Notes: generated by a model from the sequence alone, not told the origin. A DNA stretch of 64,000 nucleotides from Natrinema amylolyticum (GCF_020515625.1 NZ_JAIWPJ010000002.1:682001-746000); one strand, 5' to 3'. Positions 16,900-26,633 are shown, counted from the stretch's first letter. Program-made: numbers and translations.

Positions 16900-18009
16900 G
16901 CCGAAGCCGACGCACTCGGTCGCAATGCCGCGGTCGACGCCCTCGCGGTTCATCTCGTGGATCAGCGTCACCGGCAGGCGCGCACCGGAACAGCCGAGCG
17001 GATGCCCGATCGCGATCGCGCCGCCGTTGACGTTGAGCTGGTCGTCCGGAATGCCGAGTTCGCGCTGGGAGTACAGCGTCTGGCTGGCGAAGGCCTCGTT
17101 GATCTCGACCAGCCCGTAGTCGTCAATTTCGCGACCCGCGCGCTCGAGCAGGCCCTCGGTCGCCGGCACCGGACCGACGCCCATGATCGTCGGGTCGACG
17201 CCGGCGACGTAGCTGGTCCCGACTTCCGCGAGCACCTCGAGGTCGTTCTCGTCCGCGAACTCCTTGCTAGTGAGCATGACGCCGGCAGCGCCGTCGGCGA
17301 TCTGGGAGGCGTTGCCGGGCGTGACGGTGCCGTCCTCCTTGAAGACCGTCGGGAGTTCGGCGAGTTTCTCGGGGGTCGTCCCCGGACGGAGGCCCTCGTC
17401 CTCGTCGTGGACGCCGTCCTCGGTCTCGATCGGAACGATCTCGTCGTCGAACTTCCCTTCCTCGGTCGCTTCGACCGCGCGCTGCTGGCTGCGCGCGCCG
17501 TACTCGTCCTGCTCTTCGCGGCTGATGTCGTACTCCTCGGCGACCTTCTCGGCGGTCATCCCCATCTGGAGGTTCCGCATGCCGTACTCCTCGTCGAGTT
17601 TCGGATACATCTCGCCGCTGTCGGCCGCGCCCATCTTGACGCGGCTCATGCTCTCGACGCCGCCGGCGATGACCGCGTCGTGGCGGCCCGCGGCGATCGA
17701 GTCCGCGGCGCTGATGATCGCCTGCGCTGAGGAGGCACACTGGCGGTCGATGGTCGTCGCGGGAACCGACTCGCCCAGTTCCGAAAAGAGTGCGATCTGT
17801 CGCGCGATGTTGGTTCGCTGCTCGGAGCGCTGCTGCGCACAGCCCCACATCAGATCGTCGACGGAATCGCCCTCTACGCCCGTCTCGGCGAGCATCTCGT
17901 CGACCAGCGGGATCGAGAGGTCCTCGCTGCGAACGTCCGCGAGCGCACCGTCTTCTCTTCCCTGTGCAGTTCTTACAGCGCTAACGATTACCGGCGTGTT
18001 AGCTGACAT
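16867..18009 (-). CDS. acetyl-CoA C-acyltransferase (thiolase)
   Basis: This 380-residue thiolase condenses or cleaves acyl-CoAs (acetoacetyl-CoA or longer beta-ketoacyl-CoA). The acylated cysteine is Cys91 in D-R-Q-C-A-S-S. N-E-A-F-A near residue 300, [10 protein letters not shown] near 336 and the second active Cys in T-E-C-V-G-F-G-Q-G near 366 complete the catalytic set. Length fits the family. Its promoter looks leaderless (TATA element at 18032-18040). It stands alone between the MFS gene and aroA and is not linked to other beta-oxidation genes here. It could serve fatty-acid oxidation or biosynthesis of polyhydroxyalkanoate precursors; the sequence does not decide. Confidence 0.9.
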   Translation of the reverse strand: MSANTPVIVSAVRTAQGREDGALADVRSEDLSIPLVDEMLAETGVEGDSVDDLMWGCAQQRSEQRTNIARQIALFSELGESVPATTIDRQCASSAQAIISAADSIAAGRHDAVIAGGVESMSRVKMGAADSGEMYPKLDEEYGMRNLQMGMTAEKVAEEYDISREEQDEYGARSQQRAVEATEEGKFDDEIVPIETEDGVHDEDEGLRPGTTPEKLAELPTVFKEDGTVTPGNASQIADGAAGVMLTSKEFADENDLEVLAEVGTSYVAGVDPTIMGVGPVPATEGLLERAGREIDDYGLVEINEAFASQTLYSQRELGIPDDQLNVNGGAIAIGHPLGCSGARLPVTLIHEMNREGVDRGIATECVGFGQGAAIEFELP

Positions 18010-18030
18010 TGTATGACATAATTTTTCGTG

Positions 18031-18040
18031 GATATAAATA
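18031..18040 (-). promoter_or_regulatory. leaderless-type promoter of thiolase
   Basis: On the minus strand TATTTATATC lies 22-31 nt before the thiolase ATG (18007-18009). This matches the haloarchaeal TATA box position for a leaderless transcript. A further A/T run (ATTATG) sits between it and the start. Confidence 0.5.
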
Positions 18041-18105
18041 GCTACCCCTGCCGGAAAGCCACCGATGAGGACGACGAAGAATCGGAAAGATAGCCGACGG
18101 CGGTA

Positions 18106-19404
18106 CTATTCCCGTCGCTCGAGCGAGACGCCGAGTTCCTCGAGCATGCCGAAGAAGCCGGGGAACGAGACGTCGACGTGATCGGCCCCCTCGATGGTGG
18201 TCTCGCCGTCGGCGACGAGGCCGGCAAGTGCGAGCGCCATGATGATTCGATGGTCCGCTCGGCCGCGAACGGTCGCGCCCTCGAGCGTCGACTCGCCGCC
18301 GTGGATCGTCAGCGAGTCCCGCTCTTCGGTGCTCTCGACGCCCATCTTGCCCAGCTCCTCGGCCATCGCGCTCACCCGGTCGGTCTCCTTGTACCGGACG
18401 TGCTCAGCGTTCGTAATGCGGGTGTCGCCGTCCGCGACCGCACCGAGCGTCGCGATCGTCGGCAGCAGGTCCGGCGTGTCTTCGACATCGACCTCGATTC
18501 CGGAGAGCGGGGCCCGCGAGACGTCGATCGTCCCCGCGTCCCGGTCCCAGTCGATGTCGGCACCCATCCGCTCGACGATCTCGACGATGGCGCTGTCGCC
18601 CTGTGCGCTGGGCTGGGCACCGTCGATGCGGACGCCCGCGCCCGTATCGCCGGCGATCGCACCCGCGGCGAGCGGGTACGAGATCGACGAGAAGTCCCCG
18701 GGCACGGCGTACTCGCCGCCCGCTGGCTCGTAGGACTGTCCGCCGTCGACTTCGAAGCCGGCGTCCGTGTGGCGAGCCTCGACGCCGAAATCCTCGAGCA
18801 CCTCGAGCGTGATGTCGACGTACGGCGCGGACTTGAGCTCCGTCTCGAGGTCGATCGCGATCCCCTCGTCGGTGACCGCGCCGGCCAGCAGGAGAGCGGT
18901 GATGTACTGCGAGGAGACGTCGCCCGGAATCGAGACTTCGCCGCCCGACAGCGGGCCGCTGACGACCAGCGGCGCCTGACCGTTTCCGCGGGTGCTGTCC
19001 GCCTCGGCCCCGAGATCGGAGAGGGCCTCGAGCAGCGGTCCCTGGGGTCGGGACCGCAGGGACTCGTCGCCGGTCAGCACCGTGGTGCCGTCCGCAAGCG
19101 CCGCCGCGGCGGTGACGAGTCGCATCGTCGTCCCGCTGTTCGTGCAGTCGATAACGTCCGCCGGCACGTCGGGACGGCCGTCGAAGCCGTCGATCTCGAG
19201 GGTCCCGTCGTCCCGCCGATCGACGTCGCCGCCGAACAGCTCGACCGCGCGAGCGGTCGCCTGCGTGTCCGCGCTCCAGAGCGCGTCGCGGACGGTCGCC
19301 TCGCCGGCGTACCCCGCCGCGAGGATCGCCCGGTGGGTGTAACTCTTCGAGGGCGGTGCCCGCGCCGTCCCCTCGACGCTCGAGGGCGTGATCGTGACGT
19401 TCAT
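18106..19404 (-). CDS. aroA: 3-phosphoshikimate 1-carboxyvinyltransferase (EPSP synthase)
   Basis: This 432-residue enzyme joins phosphoenolpyruvate to shikimate-3-phosphate in the shikimate pathway. The N-terminal P-P-S-K-S-Y-T-H-R block binds both substrates, N-S-G-T-T-M-R near residue 90 is the conserved PEP-site motif, and R-S-R-P-Q-G-P-L-L follows. Y-K-E-T-D-R-V near residue 338 and [11 protein letters not shown] near 382 complete the C-terminal domain. Full length, no anomaly. It is on the same strand as aroC but not adjacent, so each is probably expressed from its own promoter. Confidence 0.96.
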   Translation of the reverse strand: MNVTITPSSVEGTARAPPSKSYTHRAILAAGYAGEATVRDALWSADTQATARAVELFGGDVDRRDDGTLEIDGFDGRPDVPADVIDCTNSGTTMRLVTAAAALADGTTVLTGDESLRSRPQGPLLEALSDLGAEADSTRGNGQAPLVVSGPLSGGEVSIPGDVSSQYITALLLAGAVTDEGIAIDLETELKSAPYVDITLEVLEDFGVEARHTDAGFEVDGGQSYEPAGGEYAVPGDFSSISYPLAAGAIAGDTGAGVRIDGAQPSAQGDSAIVEIVERMGADIDWDRDAGTIDVSRAPLSGIEVDVEDTPDLLPTIATLGAVADGDTRITNAEHVRYKETDRVSAMAEELGKMGVESTEERDSLTIHGGESTLEGATVRGRADHRIIMALALAGLVADGETTIEGADHVDVSFPGFFGMLEELGVSLERRE

Positions 19405-19590
19405 GCTCGCCCTGTGGGGTGGGTCCGTCTTACCGATACCGATCCCTGCAGGTACCGTGGGAACGGACCGGCGTGATCGACCGGAACCGGAGCGTCCCGT
19501 GACGGTGACGAGGAGGACACCCTCCAGTCGACTCGCACAGCGTCAGCGGCGTCCCCGATACCGCTCGGACGTCCCCAGCGCGCGCCGCCG

Positions 19591-20739
19591 CTATCGGCAC
19601 CCGATCGACGCCGCGATCTCCTCGAGCGGGGCGTCCTGAAGCAGGGCCGAGGCCTCGTAGCTCAGATCGTCACAGGTCCAGAAGACGCTCCGTTTCTTTC
19701 CGTCGCTCCGATAGGCCGTCCAGCCGTCGATCTCGATCTCCTCGAGGGCGTCGGGATCAAACCGCTGGAACTCCCGCACGGCCACGTAGAGTTCGCGTGC
19801 GACGACGTCCGGGTCGTCGTACCAGAGCGTCGCGGTGGTTCCGCCGACCGATTTCTCCCGCTCGACGACGGTGACGCGGTCGAGTTCGTACGCGTCCGGC
19901 ACGTCGGGATCCGGCAGCTCGTAGGGGAGGGCCGCTTCGGCGGCAGTTCGGGAATCGAAGACGCCCTCCGGGGGGCGACCGTCCGTGACGACGGTCGCGT
20001 CCGGCGGCAGCTCGTACGTGAACGCGTCCCGCGAGAGACCCCGATCGATCGAGAGATCCCTGTACGTGACCGTCAGTTCGTGCCGGACCTCGCCGCTCTC
20101 CGTGTGGACAGTTCGTTCCTTGATCGGATACCGGTACTCATCGTCGATCCACACCGTTCGAGTGACCTCCAGTTCCTCGAGGTCCTGAATGACGTCCACC
20201 GGCATGACGTAGGTCGTATCACCGACTACCAGTTCGACCTTCGGCCCGGCGTCGTCGACCGGCGGCCGCGTCTCGATGACGTGGGCCTCGCGACCGTCGA
20301 CGGTTTCGGTCCCCTCGTACCCCAGCCGAGACTCCGACAGCAGGTTCTCGAGGACGAGCCGCGTCCGATCGGTGTCGGCCTTGTTCGGGTGGTAGTTCTT
20401 CTCGACCCGTTCGGTCGACGGATCGTACTCCCACGTCGCCGTCCGGTTCGTCACGGTGACCGAGCCGGCCGGGACGTCCGGATCGGTCGACTCGACGACC
20501 TCGATGCGCTGCTTGGCCGGCGGCTCTCGAGCGATCGCTTCGGTCCGCTCGGCCCTGTCCTCGGTGGTTTCGACTCGGATGAGCCGCCGCGCTTCGAGGT
20601 CGGTCATGCCTCCCCGCCGCTCGATTGCGTCCCGAATGAGCGCCTCGCTCGAGGGAGTGTCGTCGGTATCGGACGTATAGCTCGTACAGCCGCCGAGTGC
20701 GACTGCGGCCCCCGTTGCCAGGATCCGGCGGCGATTCAT
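19591..20739 (-). CDS. LolA/RseB-like lipoprotein, third paralogue
   Basis: This 382-residue lipoprotein of unknown function starts at the ATG at 20739 (MNRRRILATGAAVALGGC), giving a short basic N-region, hydrophobic core and lipobox A-L-G-G-C. It shares the block order of the two copies at the window start: W-E-Y-D-P near residue 110, V-W-I-D-D-E-Y-R-Y-P-I-K near 205, a D-x-F-T-Y-E-L-P-P segment, and a C-terminal W-T-C-D-D motif with a final Cys. It is more diverged from the tandem pair than they are from each other. It is divergent from the M24 peptidase gene with about 100 nt between. The LolA-like assignment is inferred. Confidence 0.78.
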   Translation of the reverse strand: MNRRRILATGAAVALGGCTSYTSDTDDTPSSEALIRDAIERRGGMTDLEARRLIRVETTEDRAERTEAIAREPPAKQRIEVVESTDPDVPAGSVTVTNRTATWEYDPSTERVEKNYHPNKADTDRTRLVLENLLSESRLGYEGTETVDGREAHVIETRPPVDDAGPKVELVVGDTTYVMPVDVIQDLEELEVTRTVWIDDEYRYPIKERTVHTESGEVRHELTVTYRDLSIDRGLSRDAFTYELPPDATVVTDGRPPEGVFDSRTAAEAALPYELPDPDVPDAYELDRVTVVEREKSVGGTTATLWYDDPDVVARELYVAVREFQRFDPDALEEIEIDGWTAYRSDGKKRSVFWTCDDLSYEASALLQDAPLEEIAASIGCR

Positions 20740-20841
20740 ACGCGGGGAATTGCCACCTTTATTGATAAGTTTGTGGGTTCGAATCGATCCGAGACGACCG
20801 GGATCCCCGGGATTATGTAGGCCGCCGTCACACGTCCGTCT

Positions 20842-22038
20842 ATGAACGTCGACGTCGATCTCTCGGCGCTCCGCGAGTATCTGGCGGCCGAAGACCTGGA
20901 CGGCTACCTGATCGATGACGATGCCTCGGACTCGGACCAGCGGTACGTCTCGGGCTTTACCGCGCCGGATCCCTACCAGACGCTCGTCACGGCCGACGGC
21001 GTCCACCTGCTTGTCTCCGGGCTCGAGTACGGCCGAGCGAACGCGGAGGCGAACGCCGACTCGGTCACCCGCCGGGCCGCGTACGACTACCAGCGACTGG
21101 TGGCGGACCACGGCCAGTACGAGGGGAAGATTCGCACCCTCGCAGCGTTTCTCGAAGATCACGACGTCGCCTCCCTCGCGGTCCCTCGAAACTTCCCGAC
21201 GGGGACCGCGGACGGACTCCGCGAGCGCGGCCTCGCGGTGACGGTCGAACGCGAGGGCATCGTGACGGACATCCGCGCGACGAAAACCGAGTGGGAGGTC
21301 GACCAGATTCGGGCCAGCCAGCGGGCCAACGAGGCCGCGATGGCGAGGGCGGAGGAGCTGATCGCGACCGCGGACGTCGAGGACGGGATCCTGGTCCACG
21401 ACGGCGAACCGCTCACCAGTGAACGCGTCACCGAAGAGATCGAGGTCACCCTGCTGCGCCACGGCTGTGCGTTAGACGAGACCATCGTCGCCTGCGGGGC
21501 CGACGCCGCGGACCCTCACGATCGGGGCAGCGGCCCGCTCGAGCCCGACGAACTGATCGTGATCGACATCTTCCCGCGGGACAAGGAGACGGGCTACTTC
21601 GCCGATATGACGCGGACGTTCGCCCGCGGCGATCCCGGCGAGGAAGCCCGACGGCGGTACGAGGTCACGCACGACGCCTACGAGGCCGCCCTCGAGACGG
21701 TCGCGGCCGGCGCGACGGGTGCCGACGTTCACGACGCGGCCTGCGACGTGATCGAGGACGCGGGCTACGAGACGCTGCGAAGCGATCCCAACGCCGAGAC
21801 GGGATTCATCCACAGTACCGGCCACGGCGTCGGCCTCGACATCCACGAACAGCCCAGCGTCTCGCCCTCGGGCGGCGAACTCGAGCCCGGACACGTGATC
21901 TCGATCGAACCCGGCATCTACGATCCCGCGGTCGGCGGCGTCCGCATCGAGGACCTCGTGGTCGTCACCGAGGACGGCTACGAGAACCTGACGGAGTACC
22001 GGATCGGGCTCGAGCCGACGGCTGGCAACGGAGCGTAG
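20842..22038 (+). CDS. M24 family metallopeptidase (Xaa-Pro aminopeptidase-like)
   Basis: This 398-residue enzyme has a creatinase-type N-terminal domain and a pita-bread C-terminal catalytic domain. Metal ligands are in the expected order: I-V-I-D-I-F-P near residue 235, F-A-D-M-T-R-T-F near 253, T-G-H-G-V-G-L-D-I-H-E-Q-P near 330, I-E-P-G-I-Y near 354, and I-E-D-L-V near 370. That is the D-D-H-E-E set of a dinuclear metallopeptidase. It probably removes N-terminal residues before proline or cleaves X-Pro dipeptides. No partner genes. Confidence 0.9.
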   Translation: MNVDVDLSALREYLAAEDLDGYLIDDDASDSDQRYVSGFTAPDPYQTLVTADGVHLLVSGLEYGRANAEANADSVTRRAAYDYQRLVADHGQYEGKIRTLAAFLEDHDVASLAVPRNFPTGTADGLRERGLAVTVEREGIVTDIRATKTEWEVDQIRASQRANEAAMARAEELIATADVEDGILVHDGEPLTSERVTEEIEVTLLRHGCALDETIVACGADAADPHDRGSGPLEPDELIVIDIFPRDKETGYFADMTRTFARGDPGEEARRRYEVTHDAYEAALETVAAGATGADVHDAACDVIEDAGYETLRSDPNAETGFIHSTGHGVGLDIHEQPSVSPSGGELEPGHVISIEPGIYDPAVGGVRIEDLVVVTEDGYENLTEYRIGLEPTAGNGA

Positions 22039-22169
22039 ACGGTAATCGCGGGGAGAACGGGCGAGGACTGTCTCTCTCAGTACTTACTCCGATCCGGTCC
22101 TCGGCGTGCGGTGGCGCGCGCTGTCGAGTGCCCGAGCGGCAGCGAGGGCAGGCGACGACCTCGTGCGAG

Positions 22170-22396
22170 GGATGAGTGAGGGAGCAACGCGACTGAGCGA
22201 ATCGGCTGGGGAGGGTGTGGTTCTCACCGTTGCCACGGTAGCAGGACACTGCACTTCGATTACTGGCAGTTGAATATAGTGTGTGCCGGTGATCCCTAAC
22301 ATGACCTGGGAGCAAAGTGTCCTGCTACCGTGGCACCAAGGAGCAGCCACGCCCTCCCCAGCCGATTCGTTCGCTCCTCTCGTCGCTCACTCATCC
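22170..22396. repeat. long imperfect inverted repeat, 81-nt arms
   Basis: Left arm 22170-22250 and right arm 22316-22396 are reverse complements over three blocks. The inner block is 20 nt (AGTGTCCTGCTACCGTGGCA in the right arm), the middle block is 18 nt (CCCTCCCCAGCCGATTCG), and the outer block is 11 nt (CTCACTCATCC). Diverged segments join them. The loop (22251-22315) is AT-rich. There is no coding capacity. It lies between the convergent M24 and aldo/keto reductase genes. A palindromic miniature mobile element or a structured RNA are both possible; no target-site duplication is visible. Confidence 0.7.
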
Positions 22397-22399
22397 ACA

Positions 22400-22420
22400 G
22401 GAAGACGCTTCGCGTCTTCC
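22400..22420. terminator. hairpin beside the inverted repeat
   Basis: GGAAGACGC and GCGTCTTCC form a 9-bp stem with a 3-nt loop, directly after the right arm of the long inverted repeat. It lies 380 nt past the M24 stop and 167 nt past the reductase stop. Hairpins of this sequence type are common between convergent haloarchaeal genes. The rest of the gap up to 22586 shows no gene. Confidence 0.35.
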
Positions 22421-22586
22421 ACGCCTTCGTTCACTCCGTTCACGAAGCCCTCGCGCAGTTTCGGCCCGCGTCTCACCGCTCGTTCGACGCGGTCCAGCGC
22501 GCGCCACCGCAGGCCGGACGATCAGTCTGCACCTCGAGTGAGCGAATCGCACTGTGAGTACTGATCCTGCAGTACGATTCCCGAAC

Positions 22587-23603
22587 TCAGCGATAGCCGT
22601 CGGCGTCCGCGTCGCGAGCCTCGTCGATCCGCTCGAACTGGTCGTCGGAGAGCTCGAGGTCGACCGCGCCGACGTTCTCTTCGAGCTGGTCGGGCGTCCG
22701 CGCGCCGACGATCGGCACGCAGGTAAACCGGTCCTGTTCCATCAGCCAGCGCAGGGAGACCTGCGCGGGCGTGGCGTCGACCTCGCCCGCGACGGACTCG
22801 ACGGTCTCGAGGACGTCCCAGGCCTGCTCGGTCGCGTAGTAGTCGCCGAACATCTCGTCGAGGCTACCTCGAGAGCCGTCGGGCGCCTCGACGGAGCCGT
22901 CCTCGGCGCGGTCGTACTTGCCGGTCAGGAAGCCGCCCGCGAGCGGCGAGTACGGACAGACGGCGACGTCCTGGTCCGCACAGACCTCGAGGTAGTCGCT
23001 CACGTCGTCCGTGTCGGCGGCGTTGAACATCGGCTGCGTGACGTCGAAGCGCTCGAGGCCCTCGACGTCGCTGGTCCACAGCGCCTTGGTGAGCTTCCAG
23101 GCGGCCATGCTCGAGGCCCCCAGGTAGTGGACCTTGCCCTCGCGGACGAGTTCGGTCAGCGTCTGCATGGTCTCCCGGATCGGTGTGTTCTCGTCCCAGC
23201 GGTGGATGTAGTAGAGGTCGAGGTAGTCGGTTCCGAGCCGCTCTAAGGTCCCCTCGATCTGGGCGCGGATGTGCTTGCGCCCGAGACCGGAGTCGTTCGG
23301 TCCGGGCTCGCCCCGGCCGTTGAACGGGAAGTAGACCTTCGAGGCGAGGACGAGGTCCTCGCGGTGGTGGCCCCGATCCTCGAGCCACTCGCCGATCCAG
23401 CGCTCGCTCTTGCCGTTCGGATCGCCGTAGACGTTCGCGGTGTCGATGAAGTTGATGCCGTGCTCCCAGCAGGCGTCGAGCAGTTCGTGCGCTTCCTCGC
23501 GGTCGGTCTCGACGGTGCCGTCGCTTTCCTTTCCGAAGCGCCACGTGCCGAAGCAGAGTTTCGAGACTGTCGTGCCCGTATCACCGAGCGTCGTGTACTC
23601 CAT
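22587..23603 (-). CDS. aldo/keto reductase
   Basis: This 338-residue NAD(P)H-dependent oxidoreductase has the TIM-barrel AKR motifs. F-I-D-T-A-N-V-Y-G-D near residue 50 supplies the catalytic Asp and Tyr, L-A-S-K-V near 80 the Lys, and Y-Y-I-H-R-W-D near 120 the His. The C-terminal cofactor segment P-I-V-G-A-R-T-P-D-Q-L-E-E-N is present. I chose the ATG at 23603 (MEYTTLGDTG) because homologues start there; an upstream in-frame ATG adds nine unrelated residues. The closest type is the YajO/PdxI-like or potassium-channel-beta-like AKR group. The physiological substrate is unknown. Confidence 0.9.
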   Translation of the reverse strand: MEYTTLGDTGTTVSKLCFGTWRFGKESDGTVETDREEAHELLDACWEHGINFIDTANVYGDPNGKSERWIGEWLEDRGHHREDLVLASKVYFPFNGRGEPGPNDSGLGRKHIRAQIEGTLERLGTDYLDLYYIHRWDENTPIRETMQTLTELVREGKVHYLGASSMAAWKLTKALWTSDVEGLERFDVTQPMFNAADTDDVSDYLEVCADQDVAVCPYSPLAGGFLTGKYDRAEDGSVEAPDGSRGSLDEMFGDYYATEQAWDVLETVESVAGEVDATPAQVSLRWLMEQDRFTCVPIVGARTPDQLEENVGAVDLELSDDQFERIDEARDADADGYR

Positions 23604-23736
23604 GAGTGGCGGTTTAGCTGCGACCATCAAAACGCGTTTGGAAGCGGCGAGGTGGCGATCGGTATCGTCAGATCGCCGCGGGTGGCTCGAGCACGCAGCG
23701 TTAGACAGGCGACTCCCCTCGAGTATCCGCCGGCGG

Positions 23737-24693
23737 TCAGTCGAAGGAGGGGAGCACCTCGTCCTGGTAGAACTCGATGGCTTTCTCCTGTTCCTCGCCG
23801 ATCTGGTGGAAGTAGACGTGATCGTAGCCGGCGTCGACCGCCTGTTGGATGCTGTCGATGTGGGCCTGCGCGTCGGGCTCGGTCGTGGTTCCGGCCTCGG
23901 CGATGTCCTCTTTCTCGACCATCTGGGCGGCCTGCTCGAAGTGGGCGGGCGTCGGTAGCTCCTGCCCGAGTTCGCCCGGGATCGAGCCGTTGGGCCACTG
24001 CTCGTAGATCGTCTCGATCGCCGCCTCCTCGCTGTCTGCGTAGCAGCCGTGCAGTTGGGTGTACGTCGGCCCGTCGCCGCCGGCGTCCTCGTAGGCCTCG
24101 ACCGGCTCCTCCTTCGGACCGGAACACCAGAGGCCGTCTGCGGTCTCGGCGGTCCACTGCGCCGTCTGCGGGCCGAAGGCGCTCGCGATGGTCGTCGGCT
24201 GCTCGTCCGGCACCGTGTAGAGCCGCGCGTTCTCGACCGTGTAGTGCTCGCCGTGATGGCTCGTCGTCTCGCCGGTCCAGAGGGAGCGCATCACGTCCAT
24301 GGCCTCGTTCAGCATCTCGAGGCGCACGTCGTGTTCGGGCCAGCGCTCGCCGGTGACGTGCTCGTTTAAGTTCTCGCCGGTGCCGACGCCGAAGGTGAAC
24401 CGGTCGCCGAGCATCTCGTCGACGGTGGCGACGGCGTGGGCGACGTTGACCGGATGGATCCGGATCGTCGGACAGGTGACGCCGACGCCGACCTCGATCT
24501 CGTCGGTCGCCGTCGCGATCCCGCCAAGCGTCGACCAGACGAACGGCGACTCCCCCTGGGCGGAGACCCACGGGTGGAAGTGATCCGAGATCGAGAGGAA
24601 GTCGAAACCGGCGTCCTCCGCGCTGCGAGCGATATCGACGAGTTCGTTCGGGCCGTGTTCCTCGCTCGAGAGAGTGTAGCCGAGCTGTGGCAT
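23737..24693 (-). CDS. F420-dependent, luciferase-like oxidoreductase
   Basis: This 318-residue protein belongs to the bacterial luciferase-like/F420-dependent group and is closest in pattern to F420-dependent glucose-6-phosphate dehydrogenase-like enzymes. It begins MPQLGYTLSSEEHGPNELV; S-I-S-D-H-F-H-P-W near residue 35, G-V-G-V-T-C-P-T near 68, V-G-T-G-E-N-L-N-E-H near 102 and Y-F-H-Q-I-G near the C-terminus are typical. Coenzyme F420 is made by haloarchaea, which fits. Substrate unknown. A single gene, divergent from the ABC transporter operon. Confidence 0.87.
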   Translation of the reverse strand: MPQLGYTLSSEEHGPNELVDIARSAEDAGFDFLSISDHFHPWVSAQGESPFVWSTLGGIATATDEIEVGVGVTCPTIRIHPVNVAHAVATVDEMLGDRFTFGVGTGENLNEHVTGERWPEHDVRLEMLNEAMDVMRSLWTGETTSHHGEHYTVENARLYTVPDEQPTTIASAFGPQTAQWTAETADGLWCSGPKEEPVEAYEDAGGDGPTYTQLHGCYADSEEAAIETIYEQWPNGSIPGELGQELPTPAHFEQAAQMVEKEDIAEAGTTTEPDAQAHIDSIQQAVDAGYDHVYFHQIGEEQEKAIEFYQDEVLPSFD

Positions 24694-24748
24694 TCCCGAC
24701 CCGCTATCACGGACCGACGGGTAACGGTTGCACCTGCGAGGGCAAGAG

Positions 24749-24784
24749 CGCGGTTCGGAACGAACGAAGTGAGTGAGAACCGCG
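24749..24784. repeat. low-complexity hairpin between divergent genes
   Basis: CGCGGTTC (24749-24756) and GAACCGCG (24777-24784) form an 8-bp stem around GGAACGAACGAAGTGAGTGA. Such GAACGAAGTGAGTGA tracts recur between haloarchaeal genes, and similar sequence is present at 12540 and 16805. Its role is not known. Confidence 0.4.
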
Positions 24785-24870
24785 ATGCGAACGGTAACAC
24801 CGTGAGCGCGAAGTGAGGAGCGCCTGCGGGAACCGAACCCCTTACCCACGCCGCGCCGGAACCGACCCGT

Positions 24871-25863
24871 ATGGAAGCCGTAGTCGAAGCGACGGACCTC
24901 GAGAAGGCCTACGGCGAGACCGTCGCCCTGTCCGAGGCCTCGTTGTCGGTCGAGGGCGGCGAGGTCTTCGCGCTGATCGGTCCGAACGGGGCCGGCAAGA
25001 CGACGCTCGTCCGGGCGCTGACGGGGACGACCGCGCCCGACGGCGGGACGGCGCGGATCCTCGGCGCGTCGCCGACGGCCGTCGATCGCGACCGGCTCGG
25101 CGTGTTGCCACAGGCGTTCTCGCCGCCCGACAGACTCAGCGCGAGGGAACTGCTCGCCTACTACGCCGGACTCTACGACGACCCGCGCGATCCCGACGAC
25201 GTGCTTGCCGACGTCGGCCTCGTCGATACCGGCGACACCTGGTACGAGGACCTCTCGGGCGGCCAGCAGCGCCGCGTCTGCGTCGGCTCCGCGCTGGTCA
25301 ACGACCCCGACCTGCTCTTTTTGGACGAGCCAACGACCGGCATCGATCCCGCCGGCCGGCGCACCGTCTGGCGGCTGATCGAGGACCTCGCCGCGGGCGG
25401 GACGACGGTCGTCCTGACCACTCACGACATGGCCGAGGCCGAGCGACTGGCCGACCGCGTTGGCCTGCTCGCCGACGGCTCGCTCGTCGCACAGGGGCCG
25501 CCCGAACGCCTGATCCGCGACCACGGCGGCTCGAGTCGGCTCACCGTCGAAACGGCGGCCGACCCGGACGCCTTCGACGACCTCGAGTACCCGGTCGAAC
25601 GCCCCGAGCGCGGCCGGAATCGAAGCCCCGATAGCGCGGTCGTCGTCCGCGACATCGATCCCGCCGCGATCGGGGCCGTCGTCGACTATCTCGAGTCCCG
25701 CGACATCGAGTACACCGAGCTCTCGTGGGCCGAACCCGACCTCGAGGACGTCTACCTTTCCCTGGCGGACGCGACCGAGCGGGAGCGGACGGATCGACTC
25801 GAGAGCGACGGCGACGACGGCGGGGCCGGTTCGGATCTCGCGCAGGCGGGTGAGACCGCATGA
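24871..25863 (+). CDS. ABC transporter ATP-binding protein (DrrA/NatA-like)
   Basis: This 330-residue ATPase powers an ABC-2-type exporter. Walker A is G-P-N-G-A-G-K-T-T-L near residue 38, the signature is L-S-G-G-Q-Q-R-R near 128, Walker B is L-L-F-L-D-E-P-T-T-G-I-D-P near 148, and the H-loop is T-T-H-D-M near 186. A C-terminal extension of about 100 residues is acidic and variable. It overlaps the permease gene by 4 nt (ATGA), so the two proteins are made together. The exported substrate is unknown; this group covers drugs, lipids and sodium. Confidence 0.9.
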   Translation: MEAVVEATDLEKAYGETVALSEASLSVEGGEVFALIGPNGAGKTTLVRALTGTTAPDGGTARILGASPTAVDRDRLGVLPQAFSPPDRLSARELLAYYAGLYDDPRDPDDVLADVGLVDTGDTWYEDLSGGQQRRVCVGSALVNDPDLLFLDEPTTGIDPAGRRTVWRLIEDLAAGGTTVVLTTHDMAEAERLADRVGLLADGSLVAQGPPERLIRDHGGSSRLTVETAADPDAFDDLEYPVERPERGRNRSPDSAVVVRDIDPAAIGAVVDYLESRDIEYTELSWAEPDLEDVYLSLADATERERTDRLESDGDDGGAGSDLAQAGETA

Positions 25864-26633
25864 GCCGGATGGGACGCGTCGGAGCCGAGACGAGCGCCGG
25901 GTGGCGCTCGTTTATCCGGCGGCGGACGGCGGTCTTTTTCACCTTCTTCTTCCCGGTGATCCTGATCGTCATCTTCGGCGCGCTGATCCGCACTGATCCG
26001 ACCGGCGAGGGCCTGTTCACGGAGCCGGCGGCCTACTACGTGCCGGGCTATCTCGCCGTGGTCGTCCTGTTCACCCCGCTGTCGCGAATGGGAAGCGAGG
26101 TCGCGCGCCACCGCGAGGGGAGCCGCTTCGAGAAGCTCGCGACGACGCCGCTGACTCGCGGCGAGTGGTTGCTCGCCCAGACCGTCGTCAACGCCGCGAT
26201 CATCGGGCTGGCGAGCCTGCTCATCCTCGGACTGGTTATCCTGCTGACCGGCGCGGAGATCGCGTTCTCGCCGCTGCTGGTGCCCTACATCCTCGTCGGC
26301 GTCGTCTGCTTCTGCGGCGTCGGCGCGATGCTGGGCAGCTACACGGACTCGCAGGACGGCGCGGTCGCCGCCAGCAACGCGATCGGCCTTCCCCTCCTGT
26401 TCCTCTCGGAGACGTTCATCTCGCTGTCGCAACTGCCCGGCTGGTTCGAACCGCTCGTGAACCTCTCGCCGCTGACGTACTTCGCTCGCGGCGTGCGGGC
26501 CGCGACCTATTCGGGCGCGGAAACGCCCGCTGTCGCCGGCGTCGATCCCGCGCTCGCGAACCTCGCGATTCTCACCGTTCTCGCCGTCCTCGCGTTCGCG
26601 CTGGGCGCGCGGTCGATCCCGCGGACGGACTGA
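25860..26633 (+). CDS. ABC-2 type transporter permease
   Basis: This 257-residue membrane protein has six hydrophobic segments: one near residues 24-43, one near 61-72, two at about 105-133 and 138-160, one near 175-188 and one at the C-terminus near 230-252. The P-L-S-R-M-G-S-E-V-A-R-H-R-E-G loop and the T-P-L-T-R-G-E-W-L segment are typical ABC-2 features. It is translationally coupled to the ATPase upstream. The two genes form a complete half-transporter pair, which would dimerise. Confidence 0.87.
   Translation: MSRMGRVGAETSAGWRSFIRRRTAVFFTFFFPVILIVIFGALIRTDPTGEGLFTEPAAYYVPGYLAVVVLFTPLSRMGSEVARHREGSRFEKLATTPLTRGEWLLAQTVVNAAIIGLASLLILGLVILLTGAEIAFSPLLVPYILVGVVCFCGVGAMLGSYTDSQDGAVAASNAIGLPLLFLSETFISLSQLPGWFEPLVNLSPLTYFARGVRAATYSGAETPAVAGVDPALANLAILTVLAVLAFALGARSIPRTD

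Noticed and set aside
20770-20800. Possible tRNA T-arm around gggttcgaatcgatcc
   Set aside because: The 5-bp T-stem does not pair, and no acceptor stem or anticodon arm can be built around it.
22283-22564. Three overlapping short frames between the M24 and aldo/keto reductase genes
   Set aside because: They read through the inverted repeat and low-complexity GAGCGAACG-type DNA and give Ser/Arg/Pro-rich peptides with no family pattern.
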